A stretch of 40,789 bases of DNA from Bacteroidales bacterium (GTDB lineage Bacteria; Bacteroidota; Bacteroidia; Bacteroidales; PUMT01), in NCBI GenBank assembly GCA_007132225.1, contig SLPB01000131.1, positions 1 through 40,789 of the forward strand. Reading direction: 5' to 3'. The notes beneath the pieces were generated by a model. It saw only the letters and a program-made list of their open reading frames with translations, searched no databases and was not told the DNA's origin. This document shows positions 7,445-15,792 of this stretch, piece after piece. Position numbers and translations under genes: made by a program. Position 1 is the stretch's first letter; each line of letters starts with the position of its first letter.

Positions 7445-8818
7445 ATGAAAACATTAATTCTTTTATTCCTTGGTCTTACCCTTTCATGTCAATACATGTT
7501 TTCACAAAAAAATATTATATGGGACGAAACCCCACAGGAACGGACCGAAAGGATGAAGTGGTGGACAAATGACAGATTTGGAATGTTCATACACTGGGGC
7601 TTGTATGCCCTGCCGGCCAGGCATGAATGGGTTAAAACACAGGAGAGAATGACAAATGAGGATTACCGCATATATTTTGAAGAGTTCAACCCGGACCTCT
7701 ACGATCCCCGTGAGTGGGCAAAGATGGCAAGAGATGCAGGCATGAAATATGTTGTTTTAACTGCCAAGCACCATGACGGTTTTTGCCTTTTTGAATCAGA
7801 GTATACGGATTACCATGCCGGTAATACACCCTACGGTAAAGACCTGGTTAAGGAATATGTGGATGCCTTCAGGGCTGAGGGAATGGGAGTTGGTTTTTAT
7901 TATTCTCTTATAGACTGGCATCACCCGCATTTTACTATAGACAGGGTGCATCCTCAACGCACTACATCAGCAGAGGAATATGAAAAGATGAACCAGGGTC
8001 GTGATATGGCAATTTACAGGGAGTATATGAAAAACCAGGTTCGTGAACTGCTTACCAATTACGGTAAGATAGATATCATCTGGCTTGATTATTCATATCC
8101 TGGTGAATTCGGGAAAGGACGTGATGACTGGGGATCGGTTGAACTTCTGAAAATGGTCCGCGAACTTCAGCCGGATATACTGGTGAACGACAGACTTGAC
8201 CTGAAAGAGTACAGGGACGGATGGGACTTTACCACTCCGGAGCAGTTCAAGGTTCAAAGCTGGCCGGAGATTGACGGAGAAAAGATACCCTGGGAAACCT
8301 GCCAGACCTTATCGGGCAGCTGGGGATACTATCGCGATGAGCATACATGGAAAGACAATAAACAATTGCTTGTATTGCTTATAGAAAGCGTGAGCAAGGG
8401 TGGCAATGTATTATTGAACGTAGGACCCACAGGAAGGGGACTTATTGATTACCGTGCCCGGCAGGCACTGAAGGAGATAGGTGACTGGATGAAATATAAC
8501 AGCCGGGCTATATATAACTGTACCCAGGCGCCGGAAGAATTTGAGGCACCGGAACATTCAATCCTGACATATAACCCCGAAACCAACAGACTCTATATTC
8601 ACCTGATTGATTACCCGATAACCAATTACCGGTTGCCCGGTATGAGGGGTAAGGTTAAATATGCACAATTCCTGCATGACGCCTCCGAATTGCTTATAAC
8701 AACACCTTACGGGCACCACCGTCAGGGAGACATCGCAACGGAAGAGGATCTGAACCTGCGTCTGCCGGTAATAAAACCAAATATCCGGATTCCGGTCATA
8801 GAACTGATACTAAAATAA
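7445..8818 (+). CDS. α-L-fucosidase, glycoside hydrolase family 29
   Basis: This 457-aa secreted GH29 enzyme has a type I signal peptide (residues 1-20, ending around SCQYMFSQ) and then the family core: WWTNDRFGMFIHWGLYALPA, DAGMKYVVLTAKHHDGFCLF, GVGFYYSLIDWHHP and the nucleophile region IDIIWLDYSYPG with D215 as probable nucleophile. A small C-terminal β-domain follows. GH29 enzymes release α-L-fucose with retention from glycoprotein, host or algal glycans in the periplasm. The gene is 9 bp ahead of a sulfatase on the same strand, so the pair probably removes fucose and sulfate from one substrate, for example fucoidan-like polysaccharide or sulfated mucin. Conserved active-site residues look complete. 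Substrate linkage cannot be told from sequence. Confidence 0.95.
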   Translation: MKTLILLFLGLTLSCQYMFSQKNIIWDETPQERTERMKWWTNDRFGMFIHWGLYALPARHEWVKTQERMTNEDYRIYFEEFNPDLYDPREWAKMARDAGMKYVVLTAKHHDGFCLFESEYTDYHAGNTPYGKDLVKEYVDAFRAEGMGVGFYYSLIDWHHPHFTIDRVHPQRTTSAEEYEKMNQGRDMAIYREYMKNQVRELLTNYGKIDIIWLDYSYPGEFGKGRDDWGSVELLKMVRELQPDILVNDRLDLKEYRDGWDFTTPEQFKVQSWPEIDGEKIPWETCQTLSGSWGYYRDEHTWKDNKQLLVLLIESVSKGGNVLLNVGPTGRGLIDYRARQALKEIGDWMKYNSRAIYNCTQAPEEFEAPEHSILTYNPETNRLYIHLIDYPITNYRLPGMRGKVKYAQFLHDASELLITTPYGHHRQGDIATEEDLNLRLPVIKPNIRIPVIELILK

Positions 8819-8827
8819 CACGCTCCC

Positions 8828-10423
8828 ATGCAACTAAAAAACAAACAGACAATTCTCCTTACAAAATCGATTGGATTATGCTCACTGGGAATTATGGCTG
8901 CCTGCAGTCCGCAACCAGAAGAGTCCTCCCGGCCCAATATTATCTTTATAATGACCGACGATCATGCCTGGCAGGCAGTAAGCGCTTACAATGAAAGACT
9001 TCAGTATGTCGCCCCGACTCCTAATATCGATCGAATTGCCACAGAGGGAATGCGTTTTGACCGTTGCCTTGTTACCAATTCCATCTGCGGACCTTCCCGT
9101 GCTGCCATCCTTACCGGAAAGTACAGCCATATGAATGAATATGCATTAAACGTAGCCAGGGCGGGTGATTTTGACGGCAGTCAGCAAACATTTCCCAAGA
9201 TCCTTCAAAAAGGCGGGTATACAACTGCCATGATAGGCAAATGGCACCTTGGTTCTGATCCTACAGGATTTGATCACTGGGATATACTACCCGGTCAGGG
9301 GCATTACTATAATCCGACTTTTATCAACAGGGAAGGCACCTACGATGAATACGGGTATGTTACCGACATTATAACCGATAAGACACTGGACTGGCTGGAA
9401 AACCGGATACATGATCCCGCGCCTTTCATGGTAATGATGCATCATAAAGCTCCCCACCGGGAATGGGAGCCGGGGCCTAAATATCTTAACCGTTTTCAGG
9501 GTGTTGAGTTTCCTGAGCCGGTCAACCTTTTTGACGATTATTCAGGAATGGGAACTGCAGCAAGAGAGCAGGACATGTCCATCGAGCATACCATGAGGAT
9601 TGTAGAAGATCTGAAAATGTGGCCTCCCGATGCCTCTGGAGGTGTATACGACAGGACTATAGGAAGAATGGATGAAAAACAAAGGAAATTATGGGACATG
9701 ACCTATGAACCCATCAGAGAGGAGTTTGAAAGACTTGATCCGCAAGGTAAAGATCTTGTCAGATGGAAATATCAGAGGTACATGTACGATTATCTTGCCA
9801 CTATCCAGTCTGTCGACGAAAGTGTTGGCAGGATACTGCAATACCTTGAGGAGACCGGTCTGGATGATAACACCATCGTTGTCTACACTTCCGACCAGGG
9901 TTTTTATCTTGGTGAACACGGATGGTTTGACAAGAGATTCATGTATGAAGAATCATACCGCACTCCCCTGGTTATAAAATGGCCGGGACATATAGAGCCG
10001 GGGAGCATCAACACAAACATTGTTTCCAATCTTGATTTTGCTCAAACCTTCCTGGATGCGGCAGGATTATCTGAACCGGAGGAAATGCAGGGCCGAAGCA
10101 TGCTCCCGTTACTCAGGGGGGAGACTGATGAAGGCTGGCGGACAGCACATTATTACCACTATTATGAATACCCTGCCGTACACAGTGTTAAAAGACATTA
10201 CGGGATTGCAACCGGGCGGTACAAGCTAATGCATTTTTACTATGATATTGACGAATGGGAAATGTATGACCTGGTAACTGATCCGCACGAGATGCAGAAT
10301 GTTTACAATGATCCGGATTATGCTTCAATACGCGAAGATTTGCATACAAGGCTGGATGAACTTCGTGAAAAGTATGAGGAAACGTATGAAGATTCGTTCA
10401 GATTATATCCGGTTCCGGAATAA
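8828..10423 (+). CDS. Formylglycine-dependent sulfatase (S1 family), lipoprotein
   Basis: This 531-aa arylsulfatase-type enzyme carries a lipoprotein signal (GIMAAC, lipid Cys C26), so it is probably membrane-anchored. The metal-site motif PNIIFIMTDDHAWQAV follows. The modification signature NSICGPSRAAILTGKYSH contains C87, which FGE-type enzymes convert to formylglycine (C-x-P-S-R). Later metal and sulfate-binding motifs include GKWHLG, MMHHKAPH and TSDQGFYLGEHGWFDKR. The motif set and C-terminal domain (YYHYYEYPAVHSVKRHYGI) resemble the SulfAtlas S1 N-acetylglucosamine-6-sulfatase or N-sulfoglucosamine hydrolase subfamilies, but other sulfated sugars are possible. It sits 9 bp after the fucosidase gene and is surely co-transcribed with it. 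The maturase is not in this window. Confidence 0.94.
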   Translation: MQLKNKQTILLTKSIGLCSLGIMAACSPQPEESSRPNIIFIMTDDHAWQAVSAYNERLQYVAPTPNIDRIATEGMRFDRCLVTNSICGPSRAAILTGKYSHMNEYALNVARAGDFDGSQQTFPKILQKGGYTTAMIGKWHLGSDPTGFDHWDILPGQGHYYNPTFINREGTYDEYGYVTDIITDKTLDWLENRIHDPAPFMVMMHHKAPHREWEPGPKYLNRFQGVEFPEPVNLFDDYSGMGTAAREQDMSIEHTMRIVEDLKMWPPDASGGVYDRTIGRMDEKQRKLWDMTYEPIREEFERLDPQGKDLVRWKYQRYMYDYLATIQSVDESVGRILQYLEETGLDDNTIVVYTSDQGFYLGEHGWFDKRFMYEESYRTPLVIKWPGHIEPGSINTNIVSNLDFAQTFLDAAGLSEPEEMQGRSMLPLLRGETDEGWRTAHYYHYYEYPAVHSVKRHYGIATGRYKLMHFYYDIDEWEMYDLVTDPHEMQNVYNDPDYASIREDLHTRLDELREKYEETYEDSFRLYPVPE

Positions 10424-10632
10424 CAACCAGGGGCATTATACCAGCCGAATAACTTTAATCAGAAAAAGCCGGTCACCCTGGTTAAAATGAGGTGGACTGT
10501 ACTGTAATGATGGGTTTTCGAGATTTGCGGTACGAAATTCATGCTTTTTACTAATTAACCGGGCAATATTTATTTAAAGTAACCGTAATTAAACCCGGGA
10601 AACATAAAAAATTAACATAATAAATCCCAGTT

Positions 10633-11511
10633 ATGAAAAAATCACTATTTCTGATCCTTTTTATCCTTATTCCCGCTTTTTATGCACTTGCTCAAAATGA
10701 TGAAATAATCAACGTGGTAATTTTCGGATCCCATCCCGATGATGCAGATAAGCAGGCCGGAGGTACGGCTCTTGAATTTTTAAAAAGAGGCCATAATGTA
10801 GTTTTTGTGTCATTAACAAACGGAGATGCCGGCCACCAGTCCCTCGGCGGGCCCAGGCTGGCTCACAAACGGTATCTTGAAGCAATGGAGGCAGGTAGAC
10901 GCTTTGGTGTCGAGTATATCGTACTGAACAACCACGATGGTAAACTTTTACCTAAAATGGAAATAAGGGAAGAGGTGATAAGGATCATACGCAGATATAA
11001 TGCAGATATTGTTATCGGTCACCGGACCAACTCATTGCATCCTGACCGCAGAAATTCAGCCATATTGATTCAGGATGCTGCATATATGGTTATTGTTCCT
11101 AACATAGTTCCCGATGAAGAGCCACTGGAAGAAAGTCCCCTGTTCCTCTATTTTGAGGATAATTTCAAAAAGCCCCAGCCCTTTAGTCCGGATATTGTTG
11201 TTGATATTACCGGTTCATACGATGGGAAAATTTACGGTATGGCAGCACATGAGACCCAATTTTTCCAATGGCTGCCATGGGTAAACAAAAACCTTGACAT
11301 GGTGCCGGACGGGGAAAAAGAGAGGCTGGAATGGCTTGCTCAAATGAGCAGGGCCCCAATGAACCCTGAGAAAAAACAAAGCCTGATAAAATGGTACGGA
11401 AAAGAGAGGGCAGCAGAGGTTGAAGTTACCGAGTCATTTGAAATATGTGAATACGGGAAGCAACCGGATTATAATGAGATAAGGCGGCTGTTCCCTATGC
11501 TGGGAGAGTGA
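10633..11511 (+). CDS. Exported PIG-L/LmbE family deacetylase
   Basis: This 292-aa protein has a signal peptide (residues 1-20, cleavage near ALAQ) and a PIG-L (LmbE-like) domain. The metal motif is SHPDDADKQAGG with H34, D36 and D37. TNGDAGHQS follows, then LNNHDGKLLP, and HRTNSLHPDRRNS supplies the third metal ligand. Family members are Zn-dependent hydrolases that deacetylate N-acetylglucosaminyl groups or related amides. Exported versions are common in Bacteroidota glycan loci. Its position after a fucosidase and a sulfatase suggests work on a sulfated, fucosylated amino-sugar glycan, though a 209-bp gap separates it from the sulfatase and it may have its own promoter. The TPR lipoprotein gene follows almost directly. 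Confidence 0.87.
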   Translation: MKKSLFLILFILIPAFYALAQNDEIINVVIFGSHPDDADKQAGGTALEFLKRGHNVVFVSLTNGDAGHQSLGGPRLAHKRYLEAMEAGRRFGVEYIVLNNHDGKLLPKMEIREEVIRIIRRYNADIVIGHRTNSLHPDRRNSAILIQDAAYMVIVPNIVPDEEPLEESPLFLYFEDNFKKPQPFSPDIVVDITGSYDGKIYGMAAHETQFFQWLPWVNKNLDMVPDGEKERLEWLAQMSRAPMNPEKKQSLIKWYGKERAAEVEVTESFEICEYGKQPDYNEIRRLFPMLGE

Positions 11512-11566
11512 GAGAATGAGCACCTGTAAATTAAAAAATCAAAAACCGGGAGATAAAACAAATTAT

Positions 11567-12469
11567 ATGATCATCAGTTTTAAAACAACGCTATTTCTCA
11601 TGCTTGTAATTTCTTTAAGCGCATGTGGTGTATCTCACAGGGTTAGTGAAATAGAGTCAGATGCAGAAACAGCGTTTTATCATGAAAACTATGAAAAAGC
11701 ACTTGCTCATTTTGAGGAGCTTATAGAACTCAAATCCGGACGCGATAATGAAATAAGCGGTAAAACATATTATAGAGCAGGTATTTCTGCCTGGAAGATT
11801 GAACAAAACAATAAAGTAATTGAATACCTGGAGCTGGCAATAAATAAAGGCTTCGAAAATGAAAAGAGTTTTTTTATACTTGCCCGGGCATACAGGTATA
11901 TCGATAATCTTTCACTTGAAATGTCCTCTTTAAGATCATATATTAAAAAATACCCTGATGGAGAGCATATTGGTGTTATGCGAAAAAGACTGTTTGAGGC
12001 CTACTTTGAAACTGAAAATTATGAGGCTGCCATGGAACTATGGCCGGACATCCAAAAAAAATATGCTAACAACCCGGATATTATTGACATGTTCTTTCTA
12101 ATAAATAAAAGATTGGGCAATGATGATATTCTTAAGGAAACAGCTTATAAATTGATTGATCTGGATAAAAACAATGTCAATGCACTTGAATACCTTGGTG
12201 AATATTACTTCTGGAAAGCCGAGAACCGTTACCAGGAAGAGATGATCGAATATGAAAAAACACAGACCAGGAGGCAATACCGACAGCTTCTGAATGCTCT
12301 GGAGGAGATAAACGAACACTTCAGGGTCTCTCGCGAATTTTTTAAACGACTTTACCAAAAAGATCAGTCCCCTCAATATGCTACCTACCTTAGAAACATA
12401 GCACTCAGGTTTGGTAACGAAGAAAAAGCTGAATATTACAACAGGAAATCTGAAATTAAGGGCCAGTGA
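11567..12469 (+). CDS. TPR-containing lipoprotein of unknown function
   Basis: The reading frame opens at an ATG at 11516, 4 nt after the PIG-L stop. I chose the internal ATG at 11567 because it gives a clean lipoprotein signal ending ISLSAC (lipid Cys C20), giving 300 aa. The mature part is helical with several TPR-like units (AETAFYHENYEKALAHFEEL, GKTYYRAGISAWKIEQN and further copies) and a charged C-terminal segment (EEMIEYEKTQTRRQYRQLLN). TPR lipoproteins usually scaffold envelope complexes. The gene is in operon position after the deacetylase, but nothing ties it to that enzyme. No enzymatic motif is visible. Confidence 0.75.
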   Translation: MIISFKTTLFLMLVISLSACGVSHRVSEIESDAETAFYHENYEKALAHFEELIELKSGRDNEISGKTYYRAGISAWKIEQNNKVIEYLELAINKGFENEKSFFILARAYRYIDNLSLEMSSLRSYIKKYPDGEHIGVMRKRLFEAYFETENYEAAMELWPDIQKKYANNPDIIDMFFLINKRLGNDDILKETAYKLIDLDKNNVNALEYLGEYYFWKAENRYQEEMIEYEKTQTRRQYRQLLNALEEINEHFRVSREFFKRLYQKDQSPQYATYLRNIALRFGNEEKAEYYNRKSEIKGQ

Positions 12470-12490
12470 TACCACCTCTGACACACCCCC

Positions 12491-12574
12491 TGACTATCAG
12501 ATTACTACGGAGCTGCTGTATAGCTTCCCCCCTGACTGTCAGGTCAGGATCCAACTCCTATATAGCCTCACCAC
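12491..12574. repeat. Imperfect 42-bp tandem repeat overlapping the luxR stop codon
   Basis: Two units, 12491-12532 and 12533-12574, share TGACT-TCAG at the start and TATAGC-TC near the end, about two thirds identical overall. The period equals 14 codons. On the minus strand the unit continues the luxR reading frame: the TAG stop at 12558-12560 corresponds to CAG in the other copy (12516-12518). Confidence 0.6.
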
Positions 12575-13160
12575 CGTGCAGCTCGTCAACAGATACAATC
12601 TCGTTAATTATGGCATAAACAATCAACCCGGCAACAGATTTAATATTCAGCTTGCGGCTGATGTTTTTGCGATGTGTGATCACCGTGTGGGTACTGATAA
12701 ACAGATGTTCGGAAATTTCTTTGTTGGTCATGCCTTTAGCTAATAGCCTGACCACATCTTTTTCACGTTTTGACAGTATGCTCTCAACCTCCTCTTTCCC
12801 TGGCTTTGGTTTATGGCAGGCCAGCCTTTCTATTTTATTCCTAATCTTGAGCCTCGTATCTCCTATCTGAATGACTTCGTCAAAAAGTTCCTTTAGCTCA
12901 TCATCAAAAAGAGTGTATACGACAGCCGCTATGCCAATGCCCCCGCTTTTAAATTCCTTAACCCATTTTGGGAACCGGGGCTGTATAAGTAATGGATTTA
13001 TAATCAGCACATCCGGATCAAGCTTAATCAGAGATGATTCGATAGCGGAACCAGTTGTTATCTCATGAATATCATCAAACAAACCAAAGCTTCCAATTAT
13101 ATGGACAAGTCCGTTCCTGACGACCTCAGAATGTTCAGCTATTAGTAGAGTTTTGCTCAT
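12558..13160 (-). CDS. LuxR/NarL-type transcriptional regulator with degenerate receiver domain
   Basis: This 200-aa protein has a receiver-like N-terminus (about residues 1-125) and a C-terminal LuxR helix-turn-helix (LSKREKDVVRLLAKGMTNKEISEHLF through HTVITHRKNISRKLNIKS). The receiver lacks the key residues: the phospho-acceptor position is Asn (N55 in DVLIINPLL), the acidic pair is reduced to AEHS, and the usual Lys near the end is absent. It is therefore unlikely to be controlled by phosphotransfer. It lies 19 bp after the hemerythrin-domain gene on the same strand, so the di-iron protein is a natural candidate for its input. The current stop codon falls inside a 42-bp repeat. DNA binding is confident; the signal is inference. 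Confidence 0.9.
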   Translation of the reverse strand: MSKTLLIAEHSEVVRNGLVHIIGSFGLFDDIHEITTGSAIESSLIKLDPDVLIINPLLIQPRFPKWVKEFKSGGIGIAAVVYTLFDDELKELFDEVIQIGDTRLKIRNKIERLACHKPKPGKEEVESILSKREKDVVRLLAKGMTNKEISEHLFISTHTVITHRKNISRKLNIKSVAGLIVYAIINEIVSVDELHGGEAI

Positions 13161-13179
13161 TTAACCATAAAATTGTATG

Positions 13180-13899
13180 TCATTTCTTTAATCTGAGTTG
13201 TTTTTCCAACTGTTTAACCACCGGAATAAGTACTTTATCCTCTATCCTGGCATGGTTGATAAGATCCTCCTCGAAATCTATAAGTTCATTAAGCATCCTT
13301 ATCCTGATGTACCTGTCATTGGCAGGCGGAAAATACTTTATAAGCAAATTCTTAAGGTCTGACAACTTTTCCTGGATATTGTCATGTCTGTCTTCAAAGA
13401 TGTTTACAGAATAATCAACCTGACCCAATGGTGAATCTGTCTTTTTCTGATATGCAGATATCATGGCCATATATGGAAAAGCAGTCTCATCCTCATATGC
13501 AAGATGATCTGTTACTTCTTCTATATACTGGTCAAAAAATTTCTCAAGCTGTACCACTGCCGGATGATCCACCTTATTCTTAAATCCGGAAATAAGTGAC
13601 TGCAGATAAGGAATTTTCTCTTCCAGGTAATAATTATGTGATTCAACAAGGTAACCAATCAGCATATCCACATCAACACCCCTGAGCTGATTATCGGGGA
13701 AGTAATCGGGATTAAGAAATGTATTTACCATAAGCAGAAAAAACTGAAGGTCAATTTCTCGTCTGGTGCAAATATCAGCCACAGTTTTATCCCCAAAACC
13801 CAGCTCAATGCCAAATCTGGGAAATAAAACAAGGGCACGTTTGTCAGATTCAACAATATCAGAAAGTTTCATCTCCCCGGTAATGATAATCTCAGCCAT
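13180..13899 (-). CDS. Hemerythrin-domain di-iron protein related to YtfE/ScdA (RIC)
   Basis: This 239-aa protein starts at the ATG at 13897-13899; an upstream in-frame TTG is less likely. Residues 1-60 match the ScdA_N (DUF542) domain, but the Cys-Cys pair of RIC proteins is missing: GIELGFGDKTVADIC where YtfE has the CCGG motif. The hemerythrin domain keeps a full set of candidate di-iron ligands, H88, H132, E136, H172, H216 and E220, with spacings very close to E. coli YtfE. RIC proteins repair Fe-S clusters damaged by nitric oxide or oxidants. Loss of the Cys pair suggests sensing of O2, NO or iron rather than repair. It is the first gene of an operon with a receiver-degenerate LuxR regulator. 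Confidence 0.88.
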   Translation of the reverse strand: MAEIIITGEMKLSDIVESDKRALVLFPRFGIELGFGDKTVADICTRREIDLQFFLLMVNTFLNPDYFPDNQLRGVDVDMLIGYLVESHNYYLEEKIPYLQSLISGFKNKVDHPAVVQLEKFFDQYIEEVTDHLAYEDETAFPYMAMISAYQKKTDSPLGQVDYSVNIFEDRHDNIQEKLSDLKNLLIKYFPPANDRYIRIRMLNELIDFEEDLINHARIEDKVLIPVVKQLEKQLRLKK

Positions 13900-14329
13900 G
13901 ATTTGCAATTTTTAATGCGTTACTAATAGTGAATCATGATATAAAATCTCTGAATTCATATTCACAAAAACAAATTCAAATATTATTATAATCCAATGTA
14001 AAGATAAATAATAACCGGCCATTCTAATAAGATCATTTTTTTACTGTTATTTTACTGTTATTTTGCTGTTTTTCTCACTCACCCTTAAACAAGACCTGAA
14101 CTGTTTGCAATAATATGCACACTGCCTGACTTCCGGGAAAAACTTATTATCTCTGTTTTGAAAAGTTCGGGTTATATTTAATTTTATTATATTAGCAAAC
14201 TCGATTATTTTGTTATTATTCTAATTCATTCCCGCGGCATAACCGGCAGGTTGGCGTACCGATGAAAATTCAGCAATAACCGCTTATATAACTTAAAATA
14301 TATTGATTCTAACCTTAAATACAAACAAA
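13900..14329. other. Intergenic region between divergent genes, with an 11-bp tandem repeat
   Basis: This gap separates the hemerythrin operon (minus) from the tandem oxidoreductases (plus) and must hold both promoters. I could not assign them. At 14040-14072 there are three copies of an 11-bp unit, TTTACTGTTAT twice exactly and then TTTGCTGTTTT. One helical turn per unit could suit cooperative protein binding, but a simple slippage repeat is as likely. No ORF is convincing. Confidence 0.4.
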
Positions 14330-15691
14330 ATGGACAGAAGAAAATTTATTACCAGTACTGGTGCAGCAACTGCGGGAGCGTTACTTATTAACCCTGTAAA
14401 AGTGGTGGCGGGAACAACCGGCCGGCGGTCACGCAAAAAAAGGGTTGCCCTGGTTGGCACAGGAGTGAGAGGAACAGGTATGTATGGTCGTAACCTGATG
14501 CGGGATTATTCAGATTACGTCAATATGGTGGGCATTTGTGATGCAAATCCCGGAAGGCTGAAAGTTGGCAGGGATATGATTGGTGTAGATTCACCAGTTT
14601 ACACCGACCTTGAAGAGATGATCACAAAAGAAAAGCCGGAAACACTTATTGTCACAACATGGGACTCCACACATCATGATGTAATAAACAAAGGGATGGA
14701 GATGGGCTGCGATATCATCGTTGAAAAACCACTTACAATTGATGAGGTGAAGGCTCAGTCAATAATTGATGCTGAGAAAAAATACGGGAAAACGTGCATA
14801 GTGACCTTTAACTACCGCTATCCACCTTACAGGGCAAAAATGAAGGAGATGATCATGGAGGGTATGATTGGAGATGTGACCTCGGTAGATTTTCACTGGA
14901 ACCTGCACCACGGACACCTGCAGGCATACATGATGCGCTGGCACGGAGAGATGAACAGGGGAGGCAGCTTATGGGTACATAAATCAACCCATCATTTTGA
15001 TATGGTTAACTGGTTCATTAACTCAGAGCCGGTTCAGGTTAATGCTTTTTCTGCCCTTGAACGTTTTGGAAGCAAGGGCCCTTTCCGGGGAAATAATTGC
15101 AGGAACTGTGCCCACACAGCAAAATGTCCTTACTACTGGAATATTAACGAGAATGAAAGACTTAAGAGGCTGTATGCTGATAACGAACATTATGATGGCT
15201 ACATAAGGGATAACTGCGTTTTCCGTCACCAGATAGATGTATTTGATAAGCATTCGGCCATAGTGAAATATGCAAATGGCGCCTACCTGAATTATTCCCT
15301 TACGGCAGATACAGATTACTCCGGGTACTGGCTCGCCTTTAACGGAACCAAAGGAAGACTGGAATCAAGGGTGCTTGGTTTCCCACGGGAAGATCATGCA
15401 AAGGTTGTCTTTACACCTGTCAGCATCTACAATGATAAACCGGCAGAAGTAATAAATATTGATTTTGCCAGAGGCGGACACTGGGGAGGTGATCCCATAA
15501 TGATGGACAAGCTGTTCAAAGACCCTGACACTCCCGATCCGCTGGGGCAGCAAGCCGGGGTCCGTGACGGTGTGATGTCCATTCTCATTGGTATTGCAGC
15601 AAGGAAAAGTTCGGCTGAAAACCGTCCGGTTGACATAGAAGGTCTCACCACTCTTAAGCCCCAGGCTGAAAAACCAATTTTTTCGCCGTAG
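14330..15691 (+). CDS. Tat-exported Gfo/Idh/MocA family oxidoreductase, first copy
   Basis: I chose the ATG at 14330 over an upstream TTG. It gives 453 aa, the same length as the paralog, and puts a twin-arginine signal (DRRKFITSTGAATAGALLI) at the N-terminus. A Rossmann fold follows (VALVGTGVRGTGMYG), then the EKP motif with catalytic-type K133 and the domain KSTHHFDMVNWF typical of NAD(P)-dependent sugar oxidoreductases. An insert has four Cys in the pattern C257-x2-C260-x5-C266-x29-C296, a probable metal site. Tat export fits a cofactor-loaded enzyme folded in the cytoplasm. Related secreted enzymes include GH109 glycosidases and sugar dehydrogenases; the substrate is unknown, but the nearby fucosidase locus suggests a sugar. 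It is followed 101 bp later by a near-identical copy. Confidence 0.9.
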   Translation: MDRRKFITSTGAATAGALLINPVKVVAGTTGRRSRKKRVALVGTGVRGTGMYGRNLMRDYSDYVNMVGICDANPGRLKVGRDMIGVDSPVYTDLEEMITKEKPETLIVTTWDSTHHDVINKGMEMGCDIIVEKPLTIDEVKAQSIIDAEKKYGKTCIVTFNYRYPPYRAKMKEMIMEGMIGDVTSVDFHWNLHHGHLQAYMMRWHGEMNRGGSLWVHKSTHHFDMVNWFINSEPVQVNAFSALERFGSKGPFRGNNCRNCAHTAKCPYYWNINENERLKRLYADNEHYDGYIRDNCVFRHQIDVFDKHSAIVKYANGAYLNYSLTADTDYSGYWLAFNGTKGRLESRVLGFPREDHAKVVFTPVSIYNDKPAEVINIDFARGGHWGGDPIMMDKLFKDPDTPDPLGQQAGVRDGVMSILIGIAARKSSAENRPVDIEGLTTLKPQAEKPIFSP

Positions 15692-15792
15692 TTACTCCCT
15701 TGTCAGTTACCTGAAAATGATTTCAAATGAAGGCAACATTATGTGCAGGTAACACTAAATTTGACCATTATTGAAAAACCTAAAAACATTAC

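Noticed and set aside
10427-10484. Inverted repeat AACCAGGG/CCCTGGTT after the sulfatase gene as terminator
   Set aside because: The loop is over 40 nt and there is no T tract, so I do not call a terminator.
12411-12743. 110-codon plus-strand frame after the TPR lipoprotein
   Set aside because: It overlaps luxR antisense, and its repeated PPDYQ/PPDCQ text is explained by the 42-bp DNA repeat.
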